A stretch of 64,000 bases of DNA from CAWCKS01 sp963763485. GTDB taxonomy: Bacteria > Pseudomonadota > Alphaproteobacteria > Rhizobiales > Xanthobacteraceae. The stretch covers positions 434,001 through 498,000 of the forward strand of contig CAVXOW010000004.1 of assembly GCA_963763485.1 (NCBI GenBank), given 5' to 3'. This document shows positions 55,945 to 64,000 of this stretch, one piece after another. Each line of letters opens with the position of its first letter. The stretch's first letter is position 1. The position numbers and the translations under genes are program-made. A model generated the notes under the pieces. The model was not told the DNA's origin. It did no database searches and saw only the letters and a program-made list of their open reading frames with translations.

Positions 55945-57727
55945 GAGGCGCGGTCCAGGAAGTGGCCGGCTCTGGCCGGACCCTGCGGCGGCGCGCCGGC
56001 CGAGATCACGATGTCGCCGGGCTCGAGCTCGGCCGCGCGCAATGCCTTCACGAGGTCACTGCTTCCAGCGCGAATTCTTGCGGCGGTCTCCGGCCGCTCC
56101 GCCCACATCCGCACCGCCGTCTTGTCGCCTGTGAGCGACACCAGCGCATGCACCGGGCCGGTCGGCTCGATATTCAGGGTGAAGCGCGCGCGCCAGACTT
56201 TTTGCGCCACCGCCTCGACCTGATTGCCGGAGCCGTCGCGCTCGATCTCGAATTGCGCCAGCGCCGTGCCCTGCGGCGTGGCGAACGGGATTTCGAAATG
56301 CCAGCGCTGCGACGACGTATCGGTGATTTGGGAATTGAACTGCGTGCCCGCGGTGTCGACGCGGTCCGGCAGCGAGGCAACCTGCAGCAGCGTCTGGCGC
56401 GCGATTGCGCCATCGGTCTGCGCGAGCAACTGGTGGCCGATGTCTTTTGGCGCGGCCTCCGGTGCAAGCGAGGGCTGCGCGACGGCCTGCGCCGCAGGTG
56501 CGGCGCCACGGAACGGCGGTGGCGCGGACGGCGCGGTGTCGCTCTGCACGGACGCCGCCGCAAAGGCGCGCGCGGGCTGCACGGATTGCGGCGCTGCATC
56601 TGTCGGCGAGCGCGTGATCGCAGCGACGCTCAGGATCGCCTGCAGTGCCTTGATCGAGGCGAGGACGCTTGTTTGCGGCGCGCCGCGCACGGCCTCGCCT
56701 TCCAGCGGCTGCTGCGCGGCTTCAAGCGCGGCGATGATGAGGTTGGTCGCCGATGGCGCCCTCTGCGCAGGCGAAGCGGTGATCGCTACGCCGGGAATTT
56801 GTGGCGACAGTTGCTGCGGCAGCGTCGTCTGCTGCGCCAGCCCGGGCTGCACGAGGGCCTCGGATGCGATTGCAGTCAAAGGCAAGGCATCGGTGACAAC
56901 AAGCGTGGCTTCGGCTGCTGCAGTTTGCGGCTGAAGCAACGGTGGAGCGGCGGGCGTTGCGACCTGCACCGGCGCCTCGGCAACGGCACCCTCGCCACTC
57001 GTCGCGAGCCAGCTGGTCACGGCATCGCGGAATGTCACCAGCGCGGCCTTCAGATCGGTCGACGGCGTCGGCGCGCTGCCCGATGCCAGCGAGCTTTCCA
57101 GGAACAGGCCGGACTGATCGAACGCGGTGCGCAGGTCGGATGCGCTGAGCTGCTCGGTAAGTTCAGGGCGCAGTGCCAGCAGCTGCGAGGCGCCGGCCTG
57201 TACCGCCGGCGGCACGGCGTCGGACGCAACCACCACAGGAAGATTGGCAAACAGCGGGCTCAGCGATTGCTGGCGCGGGGCTGCTGCTTGTGTTGCGACC
57301 GCGACGGCGACGGCCTCGGCGCTGACGAACGTGGACGGCGTCGATGTCGAAACCGCTTGCGTGCTTGAGGGCTCAGACGTCGAGCCAATCGAGGTGGTGA
57401 CGCCGGTCGCGGGCGTCGCGACGCCCGCGGTCGCCGCCGGCACGCCGGCAGCCGCGCTTGCACCGGCGGCACGATCGCCAGCTTGATGACGCCATCTGTT
57501 GTTTGTGAGACCGCAAGCTTCAGGGAATCGCCGACCTGCAGCGGCACTTCGCTCAAGGCCGCAATCGCCATGCCATCGATCGCGATCTGTGCGAGGCCGT
57601 TCTCAAGCAGCTGCATCACCTGCGCCGAGATCACCGTGCCCGGCTGCAATGTGAGTTGCTGCGGCGCTACCGGGGTCACCGGCGCCGTCGACACAACGGA
57701 CGAGATGGGGGCGATCGTTGCGGCCAT
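55941..57727 (-). CDS. fliK: Flagellar hook-length control protein FliK-like, frameshifted near 57455
   Basis: The N-terminal part (MAATIAPISSVVSTAPVTPV ... QLTLQPGTVISAQVMQLLEN) leads after a one-base gap near 57455 into a long Ala/Pro/Thr/Ser-rich middle, and ends with the Flg_hook domain: SQRWHFEIPFATPQGTALAQ, VWRARFTLNIEPTGPVHALV and PETAARIRAGSSDLVKALRA. A single missing base there would give 595 codons. FliK acts as secreted molecular ruler and contacts FlhB to switch export specificity. The orphan FlhX gene overlaps its 3' end. Assignment rests on the C-terminal domain and this pairing. Confidence 0.8.
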
Positions 57728-57801
57728 GGCAGAATCCGTGGCCCCGAGGCTAGTCGCGCCGCGTTAACGCCTCGCTAACTTTTGCTGCGGGATCGCTCGC
57801 T

Positions 57802-58893
57802 TCAATGCTTCGAGGCGAAGCTCGACGCCCGCAAGGCCGCGTTTTCCTGCAGGTTGGCGTAGAACAGGTTGTAGTCGTAGATGTGAAAGCTGCCCGTTTG
57901 CCCGGGCAAGCCCTTGAAATCCGGCCGGTCGGCCGGGAGATCGACGACGAGCTGGCCGTCGACGCATTTGGCCGGGGCATAGGCGGGCTTCAGTGTCGGC
58001 GCGGCATTCGGCCCGTTCGGCGACAGCGAACCGAGATTGGCCGACGCGGCTGCTGCGCTGTCGAGATGCCAGTCGAGCGGGTTGGTGCACATCAGCCGCC
58101 GCGCGCCGACGGTATCGTAGCGGCCGTCGAGCCAGATCGGCACCTGGCCGCCACGGCTGCGGTCGTAATTCGCATCCGACACCGAATTCCAGCTGACGAG
58201 GCAGCCGGTCTGCGTCGCGTCCGCACACGGCGGGATCGCCTTGAAGTCGGCGGGGACGGCGGCGCCGATCGCGTAAGCCGCGATCAGGAGTTTTTCGAGC
58301 GGTTGGCCTGCGATGCGTTGCTGCACCAGGCGCAACAGATGGATCGAGCCCTGGCTGTGGCCGGCGATGATGAACGGCTTGCCTCCGTTGCGCGCAAGAA
58401 ACGCGTCGAAGGCGCGGTCAATATCCTGGTAGGCGAGATCGATCGCCTTGATGCCGTCGCCGGCGGTGTCGAGGAATGCGAACAATGTCGCCTGCCGGTA
58501 GCGCGGCGCAAAGATCCTGCAGCATTTTGCGAAGGCGCTGGCCTGGTTGCGCAGGGTCGCGTCGACGCCACCGCCGCCGACACCGCGCCCCGTATTGTCG
58601 AAAGACGCGTTCCAGCTCTCCGGGCTGAGATAGGTGGTCGGATGCAGGAAGAACACGTTGGTGGACTGCGGCGCGCCGCCGCTCGCGCCCGCTTCGTCGG
58701 CGCCGGGCAGCGCCGCCCATGCGGCATTGGAGGCGTAATCCGGCGCCGCAGCGTGCTGCTCCTCGGCAAAGCCGTGATGCGGCTTGAACATCATGGTGGC
58801 GATCAGGCCTTGCGCCGTGGCCGGCCGGCTAGCGGCCAGCGCCGTGATGATGACGGAAGCTGTCACAATCGCCGCGCAACGTCCGATCGTCAT
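57802..58893 (-). CDS. DUF3089 family alpha/beta-hydrolase-like secreted protein
   Basis: After a signal peptide (ASVIITALAASRPATAQG, about residues 11-28) the 363-residue protein shows STNVFFLHPTTYLSPESWNA, IDLAYQDIDRAFDAFLARNG, FIIAGHSQGSIHLLRLVQQR with the nucleophile Ser, and IPPCADATQTGCLVSWNSVS, the DUF3089 pattern. It is probably a periplasmic esterase. It runs opposite to its right-hand neighbour, 108 bases away. Confidence 0.82.
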   Translation of the reverse strand: MTIGRCAAIVTASVIITALAASRPATAQGLIATMMFKPHHGFAEEQHAAAPDYASNAAWAALPGADEAGASGGAPQSTNVFFLHPTTYLSPESWNASFDNTGRGVGGGGVDATLRNQASAFAKCCRIFAPRYRQATLFAFLDTAGDGIKAIDLAYQDIDRAFDAFLARNGGKPFIIAGHSQGSIHLLRLVQQRIAGQPLEKLLIAAYAIGAAVPADFKAIPPCADATQTGCLVSWNSVSDANYDRSRGGQVPIWLDGRYDTVGARRLMCTNPLDWHLDSAAAASANLGSLSPNGPNAAPTLKPAYAPAKCVDGQLVVDLPADRPDFKGLPGQTGSFHIYDYNLFYANLQENAALRASSFASKH

Positions 58894-59001
58894 GACCGCA
58901 TCTCCATGCGTTGCCTAAGGCCGGGTGATTACCCACATTAGCGTGGCGGGCTTCAGTGCCGCAAACCATTTGCATGCCCCTGTGCAAATCCGGAGGAACG
59001 T

Positions 59002-59902
59002 TTGAACAGCAATCGCAGCGCGGCGGGCATGGTGATCCCCGGCGAAGAGACCTGGAGCGAGTCGGCGATGGTGCTCCATTTCGACGACGCGCTTGCGCAA
59101 CGGCCTCAGCTTCCGCATCTCGCGCTTTCCCGACCGCAACGCCACCTGGGTGTGGTGTCATGTCATCCACGACGGAAACCTCTATTGCTATGTCGGGCAC
59201 CTGCTGCCTTGCACGACCGAGCGGATCGATCCCGACGCGGAGCAAGCCGTGTATGACACGCCTTATGACGATCCCAGCGCGCACGCGCGCATTTCCCGCA
59301 GCGGTCCATCACTTGCGCTGAAAGGATTTTCGTTCTCGGCGCGCGTCAATGCGTTCAAGGGCGAAGGCGGCGTCGAGGGGCCCGGCGATACGCCTGTTGC
59401 GCTCGAGGGTACCTTCAAGCCCGGGCACCTGCGCTCGGGCTCTCCGGCCGGCCGCTTCGAGCGCACCGGCGAGATCGAGGCGACGGTGACGGTCGGTGGC
59501 AAGACCATCGCGCTGTCGGGCCTCGCCAAGGCCCACGAGCAGACCCAAACCCGGCCGCGCTTCAATGCTCCGTTCACATATACGATGCTGTGGGGACGGC
59601 GCGCATCGCTGGTGGCGCTGCGGGCGAAGGACCGCCGCTACGGCAATTACGAGGACGGCGACCGCGATTTTCCGCTGAAGGAGTTCGATCTTGCGCCACG
59701 CTCACCGAAGCGTGCGTTCGCCGCAACTCTCGATGACGGCAGGACCATCGCGGGAACCGCCGAGACCGTCTACGCCTACCGGGTGCCGATCTTCTCGCAG
59801 ATGTGGCAGGGACGTATCGTGCGCGCCGCAGTCAACGGTCATTCGCTGGTCGGCATGATCAACGACTGGCGCGGCGACGAACAGCAATTTGGCTTGCCGT
59901 AA
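59002..59902 (+). CDS. DUF7064/7065-like lipocalin-fold protein (TTG start), frameshifted near 59091
   Basis: TTG at 59002 follows GGAGGAACG and begins (M)NSNRSAAGMVIPGEETWSES. One surplus base near 59091 is needed to continue as DDALRNGLSFRISRFPDRNA, WVWCHVIHDGNLYCYVGHLL and, at the C-terminus, YRVPIFSQMWQGRIVRAAVN. Corrected length is 299 residues. The layout recalls AttH/CrtC-like two-lipocalin proteins that may be hydratases or carotenoid-type modifying enzymes; the reaction is unknown. The cyclase gene follows 16 bases downstream. Confidence 0.65.
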
Positions 59903-59918
59903 CCCGACCGGATTTTTC

Positions 59919-61137
59919 ATGCAGGACGACGCCAACCGCGCCGACATCGAACGGACCATCAACTGGCTGATCGACGGCGCGCGGTCGGCGCAATCCTCCG
60001 AGGCCGTGCTCGGTGAATTGTGCGCGCGCCTGCTCGCCGCCGGCATTCCGATCTCACGGGTCGGCGTGTTCGTCTCGACGCTGCATCCCGATGTGTTCGG
60101 CCGCAGCTTCATCTGGAAGCGCGGCAGCGAGGTCGCCATCGGCGAAGCCGATTTCACGTTGCCCGACACCGCGGAGTTCCAGACCAGCCCGCTGCACGAG
60201 GTGGTGCGGACTGCGAAGCCGGTACGGCACCGCCTGAGCGAGACCCCGGTCGGGCTCTCGCTGGTGCTCGACGACATTCGCACGCAAGGCGTGACCGATT
60301 ATGTCTGCTTCCCGCTGATCGCAACCGATGGCTCAGTTGACACGGTATCGTGGTCGACGCACGAAGCCTGACGGCTTCTCCGACGCCGACATCCAGAACA
60401 TCGAGCGAGTCGTACCGGCGCTGGCACGTGTCGCCGAAGTCCGTGCGCTCAGGCGCACCGCGACCACCCTGCTCAACACCTATGTCGGCCATCGCACCGG
60501 CGAGCGCATTCTTGCCGGCCAGATCCGCCGCGGCCACACTGATGAGTTGCATGCAGCGATCTGGCTCTCCGATCTGCGCGGGTTCACCGCGATCTCCGAC
60601 CGCGCCCCGCCGATCATCGTGGTCGACCTGCTCAACCGTTACTTCGATTGCCAGGTGCCGGCGATCAATGCGCATGGCGGCGAAGTGCTGAAATTCATGG
60701 GCGACGGATTGCTCGCGATCTTCCCGGTTGCCGACGGCGGCGGCGATGAGGCAGCGGTCTGCCGCAATGCGCTGGCCGCGGCGCGCGAAGCGCGCGATGC
60801 CGTGCGCGAGTTGCGCTACTCTCTTTTCGGCGGACCGACGGAGACCGTGAACTTCGGCCTCGCACTGCATCTCGGCAATGTGCTCTACGGCAACATTGGC
60901 GGTTCGAACCGCCTCGACTTCACCTGCATTGGCCCTGCGGTGAACCTTGCCGCGCGGATGGAGAAGTTGACCGCGCCGCTCAAACGCACCATCGTCGCAT
61001 CGGCCAACTTCGCGCAATACGCCCCCGACGACTGGCACGACATCGGCGAGTTCGCGGTGGCAGGCTTTGCCCGTGCCCAGCGCGTATTCGGATTGAAGGA
61101 TGAAGCTCAAGTCGCGGCAAGCGAGACCGCGAACTAG
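59919..61137 (+). CDS. Class III adenylate/guanylate cyclase with N-terminal GAF-like domain, frameshifted near 60360
   Basis: The N-terminal half (about residues 1-140) contains DIERTINWLIDGARSAQSSE, ISRVGVFVSTLHPDVFGRSF and DYVCFPLIATDGS, a GAF-like sensor domain. One surplus C near 60360 breaks the frame; after it come SDADIQNIERVVPALARVAE, then the catalytic domain AIWLSDLRGFTAISDR (metal Asp), GGEVLKFMGDGLLAIFPV (second metal Asp) and IGPAVNLAARMEKLTAPLK (transition-state Asn and Arg). Corrected length is 405 residues. It makes a cyclic nucleotide, most likely cAMP, in the cytoplasm in response to an unknown ligand. Confidence 0.82.
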
Positions 61138-61148
61138 CGGAGCGACCA

Positions 61149-61946
61149 TCAGCCCCGCGGCCTGCCGACTTCGCTCACGATGAGTACCGCCGCATCGAAT
61201 TCGGCCCGGCGCGCTGCGCGGCGCTCGACCGCCAGCTCGTCGCTGCCCCACTGCCCGATGTTCCAGTCCTCGTCGACGTGAGCCGCAGCCCAAACCTCGT
61301 CCGCGCCGCGAACGCCATGCGCCAGCGCCAGCGCCAGCAACGCAGATCCCGTCAGCGCAGTGACCGCCTGGAGCGCGCCGACCGCCCACGGCTCGGCCGG
61401 GATCGCCCTGGTCGCGGCGTTCAAAGCGCTCTCCGGCTGGGTGACCGGCATGACGCCCTCGGCGAGGCTGAATCGGGCGCCGAGCGTGTCGGCGGCCCAA
61501 GTCAGCACCGGATCCCAATGCTCGGCCTGCCGTCGCACCAGAGCTTCGGGCCCATCGGCGCGATAGAACACGAGGTCTGAGATGAGGAATTTCGCGATGT
61601 CGGCGGCGACCTCGCCCATCCGCGGCGCAACGCCGTCGATGATGGAGTTGGCAAGGGTGGTCGCCGGCATGGTGGCGGGATCGATGGTTTCGCCCTGGGC
61701 CTGCCACTCGGCGACAATTGCATCTGCGATGGCGCGGGTCGGCGCAGCGAGTGCCTGCCGCGCCGGGGTCTTCACCGGCCGGCCATCGAGCAGGATTGCG
61801 TAGCCCGCTCGTCCCTGCCCTTGCGCCTGCCCGACTGTCACCGATTTGTAGAATCGCTTTGGCAAAGTCGGGCGCGTCGCGCGCCGCAACGCTTCGCCCG
61901 GATCGAGTGGCGACCGCCCCATTCCTTCTTCAATCAACTCGCGCAT
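61149..61946 (-). CDS. ATP12 family chaperone protein
   Basis: The 265-residue protein has the ATP12 pattern: RPTLPKRFYKSVTVGQAQGQ, AGYAILLDGRPVKTPARQAL, PATTLANSIIDGV and DEDWNIGQWGSDELAVERRA near the end. It assists assembly of F1-ATPase alpha and beta. I begin it at the Met at 61944-61946 (MRELIEEGMG), as homologues do; a Met six residues upstream is possible. It is convergent with the cyclase, 11 bases apart. Confidence 0.85.
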   Translation of the reverse strand: MRELIEEGMGRSPLDPGEALRRATRPTLPKRFYKSVTVGQAQGQGRAGYAILLDGRPVKTPARQALAAPTRAIADAIVAEWQAQGETIDPATMPATTLANSIIDGVAPRMGEVAADIAKFLISDLVFYRADGPEALVRRQAEHWDPVLTWAADTLGARFSLAEGVMPVTQPESALNAATRAIPAEPWAVGALQAVTALTGSALLALALAHGVRGADEVWAAAHVDEDWNIGQWGSDELAVERRAARRAEFDAAVLIVSEVGRPRG

Positions 61947-62188
61947 GCCAGGCCGTTTCTGCACGTATCGACGCGCATTTCAGTGCACTCTTTGCATTGT
62001 GCGTTGCAACACCAATTGTGTAGTAAAATCAAGCAGAAATGACTTTTATCTCATGCCTTTGTGGGGTTGAATGCCGCCCCGTTCCGTAGGATTCAGAGCA
62101 ACAAGAATCACAACAACCGCTTCGGCGGATTGGGAAAACTGTTGGCCACACGGGCGTGGTGCTGCGTTCCCGGGTGGAAGAGGTAGGA

Positions 62189-63970
62189 ATGAAACCGACC
62201 AATATTGCGGCGCCCGACTACTTTCACAAAGTGGTCGATTGCCAGTGGGCTTGCCCGGCCCACACTCCGGTTCCCGAATACATCAGATTGATCGCCGCAG
62301 GCCGCTACAGCGACGCCTACATGATCAATTGGAAGTCGAACGTATTTCCGGGGATTTTGGGGCGCACTTGCGACCGTCCGTGTGAACCGGCGTGCCGCCG
62401 CGTGCGCGTCGAGGACGAACCGGTTGCGATCTGCCGCCTGAAGCGTGTCGCCGCCGACTACAAGGACGACATCCGCTCCCTCCTGCCGCCGAAGGCCAAG
62501 GTGAAGAACGGCAAGCGTGTCGCGCTGGTCGGCGCCGGCCCTGCTTCGCTGACAGTGGCGCGCGATCTCGCCCCGCTCGGCTATGACTGTGTGGTGTTCG
62601 ATGGCGACAACCGCGCGGGCGGCATGATCCGCTCGCAAATCCCGAAATTCCGGCTGCCCGACAGCGTGATCGACGAGGAATGCGGCTACATCCTCGATCT
62701 CGGCGTCGATTTCCGCGCCGGGCAGCGCGTCGACAGCATGAAGGCGCTGCTGGCCGAGAACTACGACGCTGTGTTCGTCGGCAGTGGCGCGCCGCGCGGC
62801 CGCGACCTCGACATTCCGGGCCGCAAGGAAGCCGCCGCCAACATCCACATCGGTATCGACTGGCTGTCATCGATCTCGTTCGGCCACATCGACAAGATCG
62901 GCAAGCGCGTCATCGTGCTGGGCGGCGGCAACACCGCGATGGACTGCTGCCGCTCGGCGCGCCGGCTCGGCGGCAACGACGTCAAGGTGATCGTCCGCTC
63001 GGGTTTCGAGGAGATGAAGGCCTCGCCGTGGGAGAAGGAAGACGCCCAGCGCGAGGGCATCCCGATCCACAATTACCTCGTGCCGAAGCAGTTCCTGCAC
63101 AAGGGTGGCAAGCTCACCGGCATGGTGTTCGAGAAGGTCAAGGCCGAGTACGACGCCAGAGGCCGGCGCAAGCTGGTCCCGTCGGGCGAGCCGGACCAGA
63201 CCTTCGAGTGCGACGACGTGCTGGTCGCGGTCGGACAGGAAAATTCGTTCCCCTGGATCGAGCGCGACGTCGGCATCGAGTTCGACGAGTCGGGGATGCC
63301 TGTTGTCTCTGACGTCACGTATCGCTCGACCAACCCGAAGGTGTTCTTCGGCGGTGATGCCGCGTTCGGCCCAAAAAACATCATCTGGGCGGTCGCGCAC
63401 GGCCACGAAGCCGCGGTCTCGATCGACAAGCTCTTGCACGACGAGGACATCAACCATCGCCCCCTGCCCGCTGTCGAGGTCATCAACCAGAAGATGGGCA
63501 TCCACGAGTGGTCGTATAAGAACGAGGTCGTGCTGGACGAGCGCTACGCTGTTCCGCACCAGAAGAACGAGGTCGCGCTCGCCAGCATCAAGACCGAGGT
63601 CGAGCTCGGATTTGATCCGAAGCTGGCGCTGGCTGAGGCCGGCCGCTGCCTGAACTGCGACGTGCAGACCGTGTTCTCGCAGCCGCTCTGCATCGAATGC
63701 GACGCCTGCGTCGACATCTGTCCGATGGACTGCATCACCTTTACCGACAACGGCGAAGAGGACGAGCTGCGCACGCGGCTGCGCGCGCCGGCCAAGGACA
63801 AGTCGCAGGATCTTTACGTCTCAGGCACGCTGAAGACCGGCCGCATCATGGTCAAGGACGAGGACGTCTGCCTGCACTGCGGCCTGTGCGCCGAGCGTTG
63901 CCCGACCGGCGCCTGGGACATGAACAAGTTCTACCTCGAAGTGACTCACGCAGGCCCGGCATGCCGCTAG
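62189..63970 (+). CDS. GltD-like Fe-S flavoprotein, NAD(P)/FAD oxidoreductase with ferredoxin domains
   Basis: The 593-residue protein has an N-terminal Fe-S domain (VVDCQWACPAHTPVPEYIRL, LGRTCDRPCEPACRRVRVED), an FAD motif (VALVGAGPASLTVARDLAPL), an NAD(P) motif (VIVLGGGNTAMDCCRSARRL) and a C-terminal ferredoxin part with two [4Fe-4S] sets (CIECDACVDICPMDCITF; DEDVCLHCGLCAERCPTGAW). The layout is that of the small glutamate synthase subunit plus ferredoxin. Its stop overlaps the ATG of a 2-oxoacid:acceptor oxidoreductase gene, so it probably passes electrons between that enzyme and NAD(P). Start chosen at the ATG at 62189 after AGGTAGGA. Confidence 0.85.
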   Translation: MKPTNIAAPDYFHKVVDCQWACPAHTPVPEYIRLIAAGRYSDAYMINWKSNVFPGILGRTCDRPCEPACRRVRVEDEPVAICRLKRVAADYKDDIRSLLPPKAKVKNGKRVALVGAGPASLTVARDLAPLGYDCVVFDGDNRAGGMIRSQIPKFRLPDSVIDEECGYILDLGVDFRAGQRVDSMKALLAENYDAVFVGSGAPRGRDLDIPGRKEAAANIHIGIDWLSSISFGHIDKIGKRVIVLGGGNTAMDCCRSARRLGGNDVKVIVRSGFEEMKASPWEKEDAQREGIPIHNYLVPKQFLHKGGKLTGMVFEKVKAEYDARGRRKLVPSGEPDQTFECDDVLVAVGQENSFPWIERDVGIEFDESGMPVVSDVTYRSTNPKVFFGGDAAFGPKNIIWAVAHGHEAAVSIDKLLHDEDINHRPLPAVEVINQKMGIHEWSYKNEVVLDERYAVPHQKNEVALASIKTEVELGFDPKLALAEAGRCLNCDVQTVFSQPLCIECDACVDICPMDCITFTDNGEEDELRTRLRAPAKDKSQDLYVSGTLKTGRIMVKDEDVCLHCGLCAERCPTGAWDMNKFYLEVTHAGPACR

Positions 63971-64000
63971 AAGCCATCAACGATTTCGTCATCCGGTTCG
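63961..64000 (+). CDS. Probable 2-oxoacid:acceptor oxidoreductase alpha subunit, cut by window end
   Basis: The frame begins MPLEAINDFVIRF and runs off the window. In Bradyrhizobium genomes the alpha subunit of a KorAB-type 2-oxoglutarate:ferredoxin oxidoreductase starts in just this way downstream of the Fe-S flavoprotein. Only 13 residues are visible, so this is inferred from context and the start sequence. The start overlaps the upstream gene by ten bases. Confidence 0.55.
   Translation, partial: MPLEAINDFVIRF

Overview
The window reads as chromosomal DNA of a Bradyrhizobium-like alphaproteobacterium (Nitrobacteraceae). The grounds are high-GC codon usage, the family mix (fused indolepyruvate:ferredoxin oxidoreductase, DUF3089, ATP12 chaperone, FliK next to an orphan FlhB C-terminal protein, many beta-oxidation genes) and intergenic palindromic repeats of the type common in that group. 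I see no rRNA, phage module, intact IS element or CRISPR array. One tRNA-Arg(TCG) is present.

Layout. 0-6 kb: a secreted type I phosphodiesterase/alkaline phosphatase behind a likely Pho box, a 1-Cys peroxiredoxin, a DUF2177 membrane protein, tRNA-Arg and a luciferase-like flavin oxidoreductase. 6-12.6 kb: an accessory-looking stretch of small secreted, membrane and orphan proteins, a Rap1a-like protein, cupins and gene remnants. 12.7-14.4 kb: an MFS_3 exporter broken by three indels. 14.7-23.5 kb: the metabolic core, a minus-strand operon of two acyl-CoA dehydrogenases, a hydratase-2 (MaoC) and an SDR (together a split MFE-2), a DapA-like lyase and a NUDT19-like Nudix hydrolase. It is divergent from an NDP-forming acyl-CoA synthetase, with an 18-bp palindrome between them. 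24-27.5 kb: a fused indolepyruvate:ferredoxin oxidoreductase. 28-34 kb: D-threonine aldolase-like enzyme, methyltransferase, TRIC channel, HAD phosphatase, a GFA protein, a gene interrupted by a palindromic element, and a haem-oxygenase-like iron protein. 34-49.7 kb: mixed accessory metabolism (APH-like kinase, hydrolase, nitronate monooxygenase, FAD monooxygenase, MFS, PhyH, amidase, TctC-type binding protein, VOC, SnoaL, FlK-like thioesterase, OmpA). 50-54.4 kb: a MerR/MerT-like metal module and the acyl-CoA carboxylase beta subunit. 55.6-57.7 kb: FliK and FlhX. 57.8-64 kb: DUF3089, a DUF7064/7065-like protein, a class III cyclase, ATP12, and a GltD-like Fe-S flavoprotein whose stop overlaps the start of a probable 2-oxoacid:acceptor oxidoreductase subunit, cut by the window edge.

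A striking property is the number of conserved genes whose reading frame is continuous only if one base is removed or added. About 17 events are listed in the findings, nearly all single-base insertions, and the tRNA T loop also carries one base too many. This looks more like systematic sequence error than natural decay, so frameshifted genes are annotated over their whole reconstructed span. It also explains an apparent HAD-TRIC fusion. Separately, a tandem pair of perfect 12-2-12 palindromes interrupts a small gene in frame, and a third palindrome of the same geometry lies at the start of the window; this looks like a mobile palindromic element.
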